Shown here: piece by piece, positions 54,347-63,290 of the stretch
Position numbering within the stretch: position 1 is the first letter of the stretch
Layout of the letters: each line of letters starts with the position of its first letter
Assembly: GCF_014696135.1 (NCBI RefSeq)
Contig: NZ_JACJPP010000020.1
Coordinates: 147,019 to 211,018 of the forward strand
Source: Nodosilinea sp. FACHB-141
GTDB lineage: Bacteria > Cyanobacteriota > Cyanobacteriia > Phormidesmidales > Phormidesmidaceae
DNA: 64,000 nucleotides
Direction of reading: 5' to 3'
Program-made: the position numbers and the translations under genes
The notes under the pieces: model-generated
Told to the model about the DNA's origin: nothing
Databases searched by the model: none
The model's input: only the letters and a program-made list of their open reading frames with translations

Positions 54347-54739
54347 TCACTTCGAAACCTTAATCGTCCACGACGGAGCGTTTTTGATCATACTGACTAG
54401 CTTCCCCAGAATTTGGTTATAGGTTTCGTAAAGGGTTTTGCCAGTATCGCGATCAAGGTAGCCACATTTCACCGCAAACTCAATCCAAATTTGAGTCTCC
54501 GCAGCTTCCGCTTCTGAATCAGAAAGTTTTGCCACAAATGCAGCTTGATAGCGGCGTTTTCGCCAAGCCTCACCCAAGTTTGCGCACACCGATCGCGAAG
54601 ACCGCCGCACTTGATCGGTCAGTGCATAGCGTTCCTCTACTGGAAAACGCTTCGAGTACTCAAAAATCTGCATTGCCGCATCAAACGCCAATCGATACAC
54701 CTCCAGATCGCCATGCACTCTAGCCGCCCCCTGCCCCAT
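54347..54739 (-). CDS. Four-helix-bundle protein (S23/IVP family), inserted in the fad block
   Basis: 130 residues, minus strand. Family pattern: DLEVYRLAFDAAMQIFEYSKRFPVEERYALTDQVRRSSRSVCANLGEAWRKRRY...ADSEAEAAETQIWIEFAVKCGYLD, then a C-terminal helix YETYNQILGKLVSMIKN. Relatives are found as intervening sequences in 23S rRNA genes of spirochaetes and as stand-alone proteins elsewhere; their function is not settled. It interrupts the spacing between the thiolase and FadE genes, with C-rich octamer arrays on both sides (54286-54346, 54768-54816), suggesting it arrived as a mobile cassette. Confidence 0.88.
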   Translation of the reverse strand: MGQGAARVHGDLEVYRLAFDAAMQIFEYSKRFPVEERYALTDQVRRSSRSVCANLGEAWRKRRYQAAFVAKLSDSEAEAAETQIWIEFAVKCGYLDRDTGKTLYETYNQILGKLVSMIKNAPSWTIKVSK

Positions 54740-54767
54740 ATCACCCCCAAAACATTGCCCACCTAAT

Positions 54768-54816
54768 CATTCCCCCCACTCCCCTACCCCATCACTCCCC
54801 TACCCCATCACCCCAG
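54768..54816. repeat. C-rich octamer array before fadE
   Basis: CACTCCCCTACCCCATCACT and CCCCTACCCCATCACCCC units continue the octamer family of 54220-54346 on the far side of the four-helix-bundle gene. The run leads directly to the FadE start ATG at 54824. Confidence 0.7.
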
Positions 54817-54823
54817 GCTCACC

Positions 54824-57163
54824 ATGCTCCACTACATCCCCATTTCCCTCACCCTCCTCATCCTTCTCACCTTCTTCATCCCCCCCCTCCGTCGCACCCT
54901 CATCTCCACCCCTTTTGGCAAAGCAGCGATCAAACGCCTGCCCAAAATTTCCGATACCGAGCGGGCTGCGATCGAGGCGGGCCAGGTTTGGGTCGAGGGT
55001 GAATTCTTCTCTGGAAAGCCCGATTGGCATCGGCTGCTCAACGAGCCCTACCCTCAGGTGCCGCCCGACGTGCAGGCTTTTCTCGATGGGCCGGTAGAGC
55101 AGGTTTGCCAGATGGCGACCGACTGGGAGATTTACCAGCGCAAAGACCTACCCCCAGCAGTGTGGAAGTTTCTCAAGCACGAGAAATTCTTCGGCATGAT
55201 GATTCCCCAAGAGTTTGGTGGCCTGGGTTTCTCGAATTTGGCCTACAGCGCTGTGATGGTGAAGCTGGCCTCGCGTTCCTTTACCCACGTGGCTACGGTG
55301 GGGGTGACCAACTCTCTCGGCCCGGCCAAGCTGCTGCTGCGCTACGGCACCCCTGAGCAAAAGGCCCGCTACCTGCCGCGTCTGGCCATTGGTGAAGAAA
55401 TTCCCTGCTTTGCCCTGACTGAGCCGCTGGCTGGGTCTGACGCTGCCAGCCTCACCTCTCGCGGCGAAGTATTTAAAGGAGACGACGGCCAGCTGTATCT
55501 GCGGCTGAACTGGAAGAAGCGATATATCACCCTAGGAGCGATCGCAACTCTAATCGGCCTCGCCTTTCGCCTCTACGACCCCGACAACCTGCTGGGGCTG
55601 GGGCATGATGTGGGCATCACTTGCGTCCTGGTGCCGAGGGAAACCCCTGGCGTCGTCATCGACCATCGCCACGACCCCATGGGCGTACCCTTCTTTAACT
55701 CTCCCGTTGAGGGCCACGACGTGGTGCTGCCCATCGATCAGATTATCGGCGGCGTGTCCCAGGCGGGCCAAGGCTGGAAGATGCTGATGCAGACCCTAGC
55801 GGCGGGGCGGGGTGTTAGCTTCCCTGCTACCTGCACGGGGGTAGCCAAGCTGGTGTCGCGGGTGGCTAGTGCCCACAGTGTAGTGCGCCAGCAGTTTGGC
55901 CTGCCCATCGGTCGCTTTGAAGGGGTCGAAGAACCTCTCGCCCGCATTGCTGGGTTGACCTATGCAGTCGATGCTGCTCGCCTCTATACCTGTGGCGCGG
56001 TGGATAGTGGGGCGCAGCCGGCGGTGGTGAGCGCGATCGCCAAGTACCAAACCACCGAGCTGGCCCGTGCCATCGTCAACGACGGCATGGACATCCTCGG
56101 CGGCTCCGGCATCTGCCGAGGGCCGCGCAACCTGCTGGCCAATGTTTACACCGCTATCCCCATCGCCGTCACCGTCGAGGGGGCCAACATTCTTACCCGC
56201 ACCCTGATGATCTTCGGCCAGGGCGTCATCCGCTGCCACCCCTACCTCTACGCCGAGATTCAAGCCCTGTATGACGCGGACTGGGTCGCCTTTGACCGAC
56301 TGCTGTGGGGTCACGTTGGCGCATTTATTCGCAACGTCGGTCGCTCCATCGGGCTGGGTCTCACCCAGGGGCGACTGGCCCAAGCCCCTGTCAGCGGCCC
56401 TACCGCCCCCTACTACCGCAAACTCTCCTGGGCCTCAGCCACCTTTGCCGTGCTCACAGATATCGCGCTAATCCGCTACGGCGGCAGCCTCAAGCGCCAT
56501 GAAAACCTCACCGGCCGCTACGCCGATGCCCTCTCCTGGTTATATCTGACTAGCGCTGTGCTGCGCCGGTTTGAGGCCGAGGGGAGACCCGACGCCGACT
56601 TGGCAACGGTGCAGTGGGCAGCTCAGTATGGTCTAGTTCAAATTCAAACCGCCTTTGAGGGCATCGTTGGCAACCTGTCTCTCCCCGTAGTTGGGCCGCT
56701 GTTGAAACCGTTGATGGGGCTGGGCCTGCGGCTAAATCCCCTAGCGACTTTGCCCACCGATGCCTTGGGTCACCAGGTCGCCAAGGATCTACAAAAGACT
56801 GGGGAAATGCGCGATCGCCTCACCGCTGGCATCTACCTGCCCGCCGACCCTACCGATGCCCTGGGCCGCCTGGAGCAAGCCCATGCCCTCAGTCAGCAGG
56901 CCGACGCTATTCACCATCGCCTCAAAGACGCCGTCCGCAACGGGCAGCTATCCATCGATAGCCCCAATCAAACCGAATCCCTGGAGACCCTAGCCCATCG
57001 GGCGGGTCTGCTCACCCAGCTCGAATGGGATCTGCTGATGGCAGCGGCCGAGGCCCGCAAAGATGCTATCCAGGTCGATGCCTTCACCTTTGAGGAATAC
57101 GAGGCCGGCAGCACATTAGATCGGGCTAACGCCCCTCAGCCGTTGCTATCTGATCGAGGATGA
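54824..57163 (+). CDS. fadE: Acyl-CoA dehydrogenase, FadE type (membrane-anchored, DUF1974 tail)
   Basis: 779 residues, near E. coli FadE (814) rather than Bacillus FadE (about 594). The first step of beta-oxidation is oxidation of acyl-CoA to trans-2-enoyl-CoA with FAD. An N-terminal hydrophobic segment (ISLTLLILLTFFIPPL) should anchor it to a membrane. The dehydrogenase core has HEKFFGMMIPQEFGGLGFS, CFALTEPLAGSDAASLTSRG, FNSPVEGHDVVLPIDQIIGG, and the catalytic Glu region IAVTVEGANILTRTLMIFGQG. The last ~260 residues match the FadE-specific DUF1974 region. Base composition and HIP1 content are native-like, which argues against very recent transfer. Confidence 0.93.
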   Translation: MLHYIPISLTLLILLTFFIPPLRRTLISTPFGKAAIKRLPKISDTERAAIEAGQVWVEGEFFSGKPDWHRLLNEPYPQVPPDVQAFLDGPVEQVCQMATDWEIYQRKDLPPAVWKFLKHEKFFGMMIPQEFGGLGFSNLAYSAVMVKLASRSFTHVATVGVTNSLGPAKLLLRYGTPEQKARYLPRLAIGEEIPCFALTEPLAGSDAASLTSRGEVFKGDDGQLYLRLNWKKRYITLGAIATLIGLAFRLYDPDNLLGLGHDVGITCVLVPRETPGVVIDHRHDPMGVPFFNSPVEGHDVVLPIDQIIGGVSQAGQGWKMLMQTLAAGRGVSFPATCTGVAKLVSRVASAHSVVRQQFGLPIGRFEGVEEPLARIAGLTYAVDAARLYTCGAVDSGAQPAVVSAIAKYQTTELARAIVNDGMDILGGSGICRGPRNLLANVYTAIPIAVTVEGANILTRTLMIFGQGVIRCHPYLYAEIQALYDADWVAFDRLLWGHVGAFIRNVGRSIGLGLTQGRLAQAPVSGPTAPYYRKLSWASATFAVLTDIALIRYGGSLKRHENLTGRYADALSWLYLTSAVLRRFEAEGRPDADLATVQWAAQYGLVQIQTAFEGIVGNLSLPVVGPLLKPLMGLGLRLNPLATLPTDALGHQVAKDLQKTGEMRDRLTAGIYLPADPTDALGRLEQAHALSQQADAIHHRLKDAVRNGQLSIDSPNQTESLETLAHRAGLLTQLEWDLLMAAAEARKDAIQVDAFTFEEYEAGSTLDRANAPQPLLSDRG

Positions 57164-57236
57164 GATATCCCACGTCGAGACTCATAAAATTTAAGTTGGG
57201 ACTCTTTTAGAATCAAGAGAGTCTCACCATAAGATC

Positions 57237-57276
57237 AAGAGTCGGCTGGTGTCTTAGCGCCCATCAGCCGACTCTT
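57237..57276. terminator. Bidirectional hairpin between convergent genes
   Basis: AAGAGTCGGCTG / CAGCCGACTCTT is a perfect 12-bp stem with a 16-base loop, situated between the FadE stop and the convergent gene stop at 57279. T-runs are weak, so termination may need a factor. Just upstream, GAGACTC (57177-57183) and GAGTCTC (57219-57225) form a wider dyad. Confidence 0.6.
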
Positions 57277-57278
57277 AT

Positions 57279-58343
57279 CTATAGCCCCGACAAGCGCACC
57301 TTGTAGGGAATTTCTTCGACTGGCACATCTTCAACGTCCCAGTCGTCGTAGCGCAGCTGAAGCCGCTTTTCTCCGGCGTATCCCACTAGCTTGCCCCCGT
57401 AGTGTTTGGCCTCGGTGCCCAAGCTTTGGATGCGCACCATACCGTTGAAAACCGTCGCTCGGGCCAGATAAATCACCAAGTCATCCCGAGAAGGGCGATT
57501 CACCGTCGTACTGGCGGTCAAGTGGCCCAGGCCGCGCTCATCCATTTCTTGCCCCAGGGCCAGCGCCGTGTTGCGAATGCCGCGAATCGCCACGATCGCC
57601 GCCGCCACCGCCATGGTGATATCAACCCCTTCATCGGTCAAAATTTCTTGGGTAGATAGAAACTGAAAATTGCGTTCGCCCAAATCATTGCGAATGCGGC
57701 GGTGAATCAAATTCTCTGACTGATAGTTGGTCAGGGCACCCACGATCGCACCACAGGCCGCCCGAGGTTCCCGCCAGGGAGACTCACGGGTTTTGCCATA
57801 GACCTGCTTGCCATCTTCTTGAATGCGCCCCACGTGGGTTTTGAGATCGATCGCCACCAGCGAAATCGACTGCGGGTTGCCCTCATAAACCCGCCGCTTG
57901 AGCTTCTCATCCAGCTCGTGGGCAACCGTTACATGGGCTAGAGTGGCCCCATTGTCAGTGCCGCCCCCGGCGGGGAAAAACGCCTCCAGCTTGAGTTCGC
58001 CAATCTCCGACAGGGTCGCAAACCGGGAAGCCACCACATCGCGGTAACGCTTCGTCGCTTCACCCTGGTGAATGCGATCGCCGCAGTTGGTATAGGCCAG
58101 CGTCGTCACCGCGCTGGGTAAATTCATGTCGGCTCCGCAGGCCTGAATATCTGTCGGGCTAGCCCCGGCAAATTGCAGCTCGTCGCGCAACAGTTGCAGC
58201 CCCTTGATCAGCGCGTAGCGATCGCTGACGATCTCGTTTAGATAGTTGTGGTAGGCATTGCGCTCCATGCCGAAGCTGGCGGAAAGCTGCCAAAATCGCT
58301 CAATTCGCGCCTGGCTTGGGGCAGCGTCAAAGGGCAAAGTCAT
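57279..58343 (-). CDS. Conserved-looking cytoplasmic protein, family not recognised
   Basis: 354 residues, no signal peptide or membrane spans. Distinctive segments are DRYALIKGLQLLRDELQFAG, FFPAGGGTDNGATLAHVTVAHELDEKLKRRVYEG, SISLVAIDLKTHVGRIQEDGKQ, SPWREPRAACGAIVGALTNYQSENLIHRRIRNDLG, MAVAAAIVAIRGIRNTALALGQEMDERG, and a beta-rich C-terminus ending VEDVPVEEIPYKVRLSG. No nucleotide-binding or metal motif is certain. It converges on fadE and shares the hairpin between them. It is a complete, well-formed gene, but I cannot assign a function. Confidence 0.6.
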   Translation of the reverse strand: MTLPFDAAPSQARIERFWQLSASFGMERNAYHNYLNEIVSDRYALIKGLQLLRDELQFAGASPTDIQACGADMNLPSAVTTLAYTNCGDRIHQGEATKRYRDVVASRFATLSEIGELKLEAFFPAGGGTDNGATLAHVTVAHELDEKLKRRVYEGNPQSISLVAIDLKTHVGRIQEDGKQVYGKTRESPWREPRAACGAIVGALTNYQSENLIHRRIRNDLGERNFQFLSTQEILTDEGVDITMAVAAAIVAIRGIRNTALALGQEMDERGLGHLTASTTVNRPSRDDLVIYLARATVFNGMVRIQSLGTEAKHYGGKLVGYAGEKRLQLRYDDWDVEDVPVEEIPYKVRLSGL

Positions 58344-58794
58344 GGAAAGTAGACCCTTTTGGATGAGATAGCTGATTTAGACTCATGCCATAGTAAGCGG
58401 TCTAGCTCAAAAATCATCCTCTGAGTGACCCTAAACCGAGGTGAGATTTCTTTACGTCTCAATTGTCTTATTCTAAGTCCATGAAATATTTAAATGAGAC
58501 TGGTTAAGGGATGCATGAGTCTCATTGTGAGACTTCGGCCTCTGAGTTGTTTGGAATGCGATCGCACCTTTCTACTCCAGCACTTTGTAATTTGGGCACC
58601 TTGCATACCCTTGAACAGTCGAGACAACTGTGCTGCATTATTTAATTCTTAATCCCTAACTCTTGCCCATCAAAAATTTTCGTTAATCAAAAGTTTCGGT
58701 AATTAACAACAGCGTACGCAAAGCCGATATCGTCCTATATTTTCAGTATTTTGTTGTCATAAATACATTACTAAGCCCTTACCGAGATAAAAGC
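58344..58794. other. 451-base spacer with repeated GAGAC/GTCTC dyads
   Basis: No gene. GTCTCA-TTG-TGAGAC at 58519-58533 is a perfect dyad; TGAGATTTCTTTACGTCTCA at about 58443 is a looser one. These resemble the dyads at 43733 and 47318. The right part, A+T rich, must carry the lipoprotein promoter. Confidence 0.45.
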
Positions 58795-59274
58795 ATGCTT
58801 AAACCCTCTATGATTCCTGCCCTGGCCGCCAGTGCGCTGTTGATTACTTTGGTGGCCTGTCAGCCTACGGCCACCACCCCAGACACCAGTGGAGACACCA
58901 CCACTGAAACTCCCGTCGCGGAGGCACCAGACAGTGATGCCGTTGTTGGCGATCGCGCCGACTACATCGAAGTGCCCTTGCCTGGGGGAGCCGTCGGGGA
59001 AGACCCCACCGAAATTGCCCTTGCCGCCTTTGGCAGCACCGAACCGGGGGAAGGCAACTTTGAAGAAGAGGTTGAACTGGTAGACCAAACCGACGACCAA
59101 TCCCTAGTGATTCTCACTCAAACTGGCCTCGCTGACGACTCCGTCAACGGCACGCGCTATCGCCTGGAGTTTGTGCCCGAGGGCGACCAGTGGCGGCTCG
59201 ACTGGGCTGGTAGCCAGGTGCGTTGCCAACTTGACCGGGGCTCTCAAGAGTGGTCCACCGATTTGTGCAAATAA
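58795..59274 (+). CDS. Lipoprotein of unknown function
   Basis: 159 residues. A lipoprotein signal peptide is clear: MLKPSMIPALAASALLITLVACQP, with lipobox LVAC and cleavage before Cys22. A Thr/Asp/Pro-rich linker (PTATTPDTSGDTTTETPVAEA) leads to a small folded domain with YIEVPLPGGAVGEDPTEIALAAFG, EEVELVDQTDDQSLVILTQTGLADDSVNGTRYRLEFVPEG, and a Cys pair (VRCQLDRG...TDLC). Likely outer- or inner-membrane-attached in the periplasm. The domain resembles secreted small beta-rich proteins but is not identified. Confidence 0.75.
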   Translation: MLKPSMIPALAASALLITLVACQPTATTPDTSGDTTTETPVAEAPDSDAVVGDRADYIEVPLPGGAVGEDPTEIALAAFGSTEPGEGNFEEEVELVDQTDDQSLVILTQTGLADDSVNGTRYRLEFVPEGDQWRLDWAGSQVRCQLDRGSQEWSTDLCK

Positions 59275-59393
59275 GCCAGCCCTAATGCTGTCAACCCCTT
59301 CCTTGCGCTTACCTCCTGACCCAGTTAACCGGTCTGGGTCGGTAAGCCTGGCTAATATCCGTTCAGCAAGAGCACCATGTGTCTGTAAGCGGT

Positions 59394-60311
59394 CTACGCT
59401 TTAGAAGCTATGAAATTATCTGGATCTTCGGCCTGTCCGTTGCTCTCAAAACCGCCTGCTTCTACATGGCGCAAAATGGATTGCACGATCGGCAGCGCAA
59501 TGCTAACCCCAAAAAGAGCATTAAAACCAGCGATCACAGCGGGCGCTGATAAAACGACCGCAATTTCTGGAAAAAGCGCGATTACAGTAATCAAAATTAG
59601 AAAGAAAATCGGGGTAGCAATACCCGCACTGACAGCCGCTGCCACGATTTTGTCTCGAAATTCCTCTGCTGTAATGTCTCCACGGTGGAGATCTAGCGTG
59701 TAGGCCACGGCTGTGACTACAGCCTGAGTTAGCACAGCAGTGCCGGTCGCGGCTAACCCCAGTTTGCCAATGGTCAACGAATTTTTGAGCACCGAGTCGA
59801 CAGCGTTATAGAGCCGAATGTAGACCTGCTCTTGCCCCGTCATCATGTCGGCACCGCGTCGCAGGTTATTCGTACCAACTTCCCAAACGATGTTCTCAGC
59901 GCCGTTGCTGCCACCTCGGGCATGGGGTCGAATGTGGCTGCCGTGCTTGTCGGAGAGAAACACCCGAATATCGCGCTCGCTCGCCCCCAATTTAGAGGTG
60001 CCCGGAATTTTGTTAAACAGCGCCATAACATCGGCTTCAGACCGAGGCGTATCGCCAAGTCGTACTCCCGCTGTTTGCACTCGCCGCGCCAGCTTGGGCA
60101 TTTCTGCGGCTAGCTCCTGAGCGGTGCGCGGCAGATCCTGCAATGCTTGAGCGATCGCAGCGCCGGAGGTTGCCGCACCCGCCAGGGTAGTTTGCACAGA
60201 GCTGACAGCAATTTTGGCTTCCGAAGCCGCAGTCTCAATGTGAGTGCCAAGCTGATGTGCGGCCTCAGCCGCTGTGTCAGAGAGCGCTTTGGCAGGGTTG
60301 AAAAAATTCAT
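59394..60311 (-). CDS. Membrane protein with an HNH-like motif region
   Basis: 305 residues. The N-terminal ~90 are Ala-rich helices (AAEAAHQLGTHIETAASEAKIAVSSVQTTL). Residues 117-155 read VFLSDKHGSHIRPHARGGSNGAENIVWEVG, with H126, H130, GGSN 133-136, N140 and N148-149 then RRG. The His-x3-His and Gly-Gly-Ser-Asn arrangement recalls HNH/endonuclease VII-like nuclease folds, though it is not a textbook match. Residues about 185-285 contain two to three hydrophobic spans (AATGTAVLTQAVVTAVAY, TPIFFLILITVIALFPEIAVVLSA, AGFNALFGVSIALPIV). A membrane-tethered nuclease-like or toxin-like protein is inferred. The gene is isolated. Confidence 0.6.
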   Translation of the reverse strand: MNFFNPAKALSDTAAEAAHQLGTHIETAASEAKIAVSSVQTTLAGAATSGAAIAQALQDLPRTAQELAAEMPKLARRVQTAGVRLGDTPRSEADVMALFNKIPGTSKLGASERDIRVFLSDKHGSHIRPHARGGSNGAENIVWEVGTNNLRRGADMMTGQEQVYIRLYNAVDSVLKNSLTIGKLGLAATGTAVLTQAVVTAVAYTLDLHRGDITAEEFRDKIVAAAVSAGIATPIFFLILITVIALFPEIAVVLSAPAVIAGFNALFGVSIALPIVQSILRHVEAGGFESNGQAEDPDNFIASKA

Positions 60312-60604
60312 TAGGATTTAGCACTATCTCTCATCAAACGTAAGCGTACCCTTCACGTCCTAGGAGAATCTGCAATTGGCAGCGCTTCATAGAGCCTCGA
60401 CCGTGAGGTCAAGAATTTGTTTGGGTGCTCCACCAAATCGGCAGGCGGCGGATGCACCGCCGGCAATTGGGCTGAAGTCGGCATAGCCATCATCGTTAAC
60501 GAAGATTATTCTCCGTTAAGACTGTTGAAGACTGTTGAAGAAGGCAATCCCCAAGGCTCGATTGGCTTGAGGATTGATGAGATTAGCCCTTCGGATACCG
60601 TTCT

Positions 60605-61822
60605 ATGACCTCCATTCAGCGCATTGGCATTCTCACCAGCGGCGGCGACTGCCCCGGCCTCAACGCCGTCATTCGAGCAGTGGTTAAATGCGCTAATCGG
60701 CGCGGGTGGGATGTCATTGGCATACCCTACAGCACCGATGGCTTTATGCAGGTGGCCGACGGGCAGTACGAGCCTGAAAACTTACTGCTCACCGACCACG
60801 GCTACGATATCCCCGGCATTTTGCAAGGGCTTGACGTGCTGCAATTTCTTAGCGGCACCATCCTGGGCTCGCTCAGCAAAAGCCGCTTTGACGGGCCTGA
60901 CCAGGTCAGCAAAATTTTGGCGGGCTACGAAAAACTCAACCTTGACGCCCTGATTGCCATCGGCGGCGACGGCAGCCTTGACATCATCTATGACCTAGCT
61001 CAGCGCGGCGGCTGGAACCTGATTGGCATTCCTAAAACCATCGACAACGACGTACCGTTCACCGAAAAATCCATCGGTTTCAACACGGCGGTGCAGACGG
61101 TGAACAGCGCCCTCTACGATCTCACCTTTACCGCCGCTAGCCACGATCGCGTCATGGTAGTCGAGGTTATGGGTCGAGATGCGGGGCATTTGGCGCTTCA
61201 CGGCGGCATTGCGGGCGGGGCCGACGTCATTCTCATTCCTGAACTGGTGCCTGACTTGAGCCCCCTGGTGGTCACTCAGATCTGTCAGCACATCGCTGAT
61301 CTGCGCCAGCGGGGCCGCAAGTTTGCTCTGGTGGTGGTGGCCGAGGGCGTTCACGGCGAAGACGGCAAACCCAAACACCTGATTGGTGAATCTTTGGCGA
61401 CTGCGATCGCCGATCGCAGCCGCACCCTTTGCCAAACCGGCGATACCGCCTATTGCGACATGGACCGAGTCGAAACCCGCGCCATGGTGCTGGGCCACAT
61501 TCAGCGCAGCGGTATCCCCACCGCCAGCGATCGCCTGCTGGCCTCGGCCTTTGGTCGCAAAGCCGTCGATCTGATCGCTGAAGGCCGCTACAACCGCCTG
61601 GTGGTTTGGGAAGCGGGCCGCGTCCGCTCCAAAGACCTGAGCGACGTGATTGCCACCGTGCGCGAGTGCCATCTGCGCGGCACTTGCCCCAGCCCCGTAG
61701 AAACAGACAGCACTATGGTAAAAGTGGCCAGGTCGCTGGGCATCTACGTGGGCGATCCCGATACGCTGCCTGACCCGAAAGCGGTGATGACAGAGATTCA
61801 CGAGGTCTCTGCAATGGCCTAA
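60605..61822 (+). CDS. pfkA: 6-phosphofructokinase
   Basis: 405 residues. It phosphorylates fructose 6-phosphate to the 1,6-bisphosphate in glycolysis. Seen: IGILTSGGDCPGLNAVIRAVV, the nucleotide loop GGDGSLDI (Gly after GGD favours ATP over pyrophosphate), PKTIDNDVPFTEKSIGFNTAV (catalytic TIDND, with Lys where bacterial ATP enzymes have Gly), EVMGRDAGHLALHGGIAGGADVILIPE, and GHIQRSGIPTASDRLLAS. The Gly/Lys mixture at the two donor-specificity positions is common in cyanobacterial enzymes. Length is somewhat above E. coli PfkA (320). Convergent with the small gene at 61941. Confidence 0.93.
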   Translation: MTSIQRIGILTSGGDCPGLNAVIRAVVKCANRRGWDVIGIPYSTDGFMQVADGQYEPENLLLTDHGYDIPGILQGLDVLQFLSGTILGSLSKSRFDGPDQVSKILAGYEKLNLDALIAIGGDGSLDIIYDLAQRGGWNLIGIPKTIDNDVPFTEKSIGFNTAVQTVNSALYDLTFTAASHDRVMVVEVMGRDAGHLALHGGIAGGADVILIPELVPDLSPLVVTQICQHIADLRQRGRKFALVVVAEGVHGEDGKPKHLIGESLATAIADRSRTLCQTGDTAYCDMDRVETRAMVLGHIQRSGIPTASDRLLASAFGRKAVDLIAEGRYNRLVVWEAGRVRSKDLSDVIATVRECHLRGTCPSPVETDSTMVKVARSLGIYVGDPDTLPDPKAVMTEIHEVSAMA

Positions 61823-61833
61823 TCGACCCACCC

Positions 61834-61921
61834 GTAGGGGCAAATGCCATTTGCCCAGCCCTAACCCTGATTGGCTACAGCCACAAATGCTGCATAGGGG
61901 CGCGAGCCTTGCGCCCCTATG
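61834..61921. repeat. Two REP-like hairpins between convergent genes
   Basis: GTAGGGGCAAAT-GCC-ATTTGCCC (61834-61856) and CATAGGGGCGC / GCGCCCCTATG (61893-61921, 7-base loop) lie between pfkA and the DUF5671 pair. They share GTAGGGGC or ATAGGGGC cores with the other palindromes. Probably terminate transcription from both sides. Confidence 0.65.
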
Positions 61922-61940
61922 GTTGCCGCTAGCCAGTCGA

Positions 61941-62390
61941 TCAGTAAACCAAGGTTGGATACTCCGTCACGTCAAACTCAAAGCAGTGCCGCCCCTCAGG
62001 GTGCTGCCATCGCCCTGCATCGGGGTTTGACTCCTGAGGGCTGAGGCGGTGGGTGCTGCTGTCGGTATCGAAGGTGGCACAGAGGTTAAAGTCGCGATCG
62101 CCCAGCCGCTCATATTCGTAGGGCTGGTTGGTCAGCGGGTCGTTGCGCAGTTCGATCGCATCTAGGGTGGCGGGCAGCTCAAAGCTGTCGTCATCGGCCA
62201 GATATTGCTCGTGGAGGCGTTGGGCGATCGATGCCACATCCTGCAACCGCTGGCGATCGGCGGCGATTTCACGCTGCCGTCCTGGTGTACCCAGCACCCA
62301 GAAGCCTGCAACGATCGCCAGCCCTACTGCCGCCGTGGCTACCGCTGCAAATGCCCGATCAAAAGTCCGATTATCAAACGTCTTATTCAT
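61941..62390 (-). CDS. Membrane-anchored protein of unknown function
   Basis: 149 residues: one N-terminal membrane span (AAVATAAVGLAIVAGFWVLG), then a soluble part: QREIAADRQRLQDVASIAQRLHEQYL, a PYEYERLGDRDFNLCATFDTDS strand pair, and a C-terminal HCFEFDVTEYP. Two Cys may pair. It is the second gene of a unit: its ATG overlaps the end of the DUF5671 gene by eight bases. It often follows DUF5671 in related genomes (recalled, not verified). Confidence 0.65.
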   Translation of the reverse strand: MNKTFDNRTFDRAFAAVATAAVGLAIVAGFWVLGTPGRQREIAADRQRLQDVASIAQRLHEQYLADDDSFELPATLDAIELRNDPLTNQPYEYERLGDRDFNLCATFDTDSSTHRLSPQESNPDAGRWQHPEGRHCFEFDVTEYPTLVY

Positions 62391-63069
62391 GGGCCAAATT
62401 TAGAACCTTAGGGGCAGGCTTGCGCCGAATCCAGTCGAAGTAGTACCACAGCACCCCGCCGTCGAGCACCAGCACTACCAGCACCTTGAGCAAAAAGCGC
62501 GGCGTCAGCTCGCCTCGCAAAAACGAGGTCAAAAAGGCAATCACTGCGCCAATGGCAATGATGGTAGCGATCAGCAAGGTTAGATAGGTGAGCACCTTGC
62601 GCACCTCCGAGAAATGCTTTTCGCGGTGGGCCGCCAGGTCGCGGTTGATCTGCCGCATCAGCCCCAGGTACACCGGGTAGGCCACCAGCAGCCGGGCTAG
62701 GGCAAAGGCTACCTGCCAGGATGGGTCGCCGTAGTAGTTGTTTAAACTGTCGGGAATCAGGTGGTTGATGAAGATGAAGGCCATCTCACCGAGCGCTTGA
62801 ATCCAAATGCCCAGGGTGACAAAGGCCAATAAGTAAAAGAAGGCATCGCGCGCTAGCTCGCCCGATCCGCCGCGCGGTGTGGGCAGTGGGCGACCCACCA
62901 ACCCTTCGTACACTTCGAAAAAGGCGCGCTCTACCTCTCGCGAGGGCCAGCCGTAGTCGCGCAGCAGTCTGCTGATGAATTCGTCGGAGGAGCCGCGATC
63001 GCGCGCCAGCAAAATAAATTGCACTAGCTCGCTGCGACTGTCGGGGGTAGGGGGAAGATCTGTACTCAT
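62383..63069 (-). CDS. DUF5671 membrane protein
   Basis: 228 residues from the ATG at 63069 (an ATG seven codons upstream is possible). The N-terminal soluble part SRSELVQFILLARDRGSSDEFISRLLRDYGWPSREVERAFFEVYEGLVGRPLP is a small helical module. Then DUF5671 spans: ARDAFFYLLAFVTLGIWIQALGEMAFIFINHLIPD, WQVAFALARLLVAYPVYLGLM, LTLLIATIIAIGAVIAFLTSF, FLLKVLVVLVLDGGVLWYYFDWIRR. Four or more spans. Function unknown; operon with the downstream membrane-anchored protein. Confidence 0.8.
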   Translation of the reverse strand: MSTDLPPTPDSRSELVQFILLARDRGSSDEFISRLLRDYGWPSREVERAFFEVYEGLVGRPLPTPRGGSGELARDAFFYLLAFVTLGIWIQALGEMAFIFINHLIPDSLNNYYGDPSWQVAFALARLLVAYPVYLGLMRQINRDLAAHREKHFSEVRKVLTYLTLLIATIIAIGAVIAFLTSFLRGELTPRFLLKVLVVLVLDGGVLWYYFDWIRRKPAPKVLNLAHE

Positions 63070-63178
63070 GGGCCTACGGTAATCCGCCATAGATATTCTA
63101 AAAAGAATGAGTGATCCACCTGTTTAACTGTCCTTTAACACCGGAATCAGAGGGAGGCTCAATTTGACATTGCCTCCT

Positions 63179-63207
63179 GTAGGGGCATTGCAGTGCAATG
63201 CCCCTAC
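63179..63207. repeat. REP palindrome upstream of the RAYT gene
   Basis: GTAGGGGCATTGCA-G-TGCAATGCCCCTAC is identical to 222-250 and lies 84 bases upstream of the transposase start. Together with the copy inside the gene and the half copy after it, it marks this locus as a REP/RAYT unit. Confidence 0.85.
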
Positions 63208-63290
63208 GCCGATCGCTGCAATAAACGGCAAATTTGAACCAACACGGTTTCACAAGGGCATCCTCAAGGCACTGACCGTCAACCCTGCCG

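Noticed and set aside
60417..60608. 63-codon frame before pfkA
   Set aside because: No family, no start signal, and it overlaps the pfkA start.
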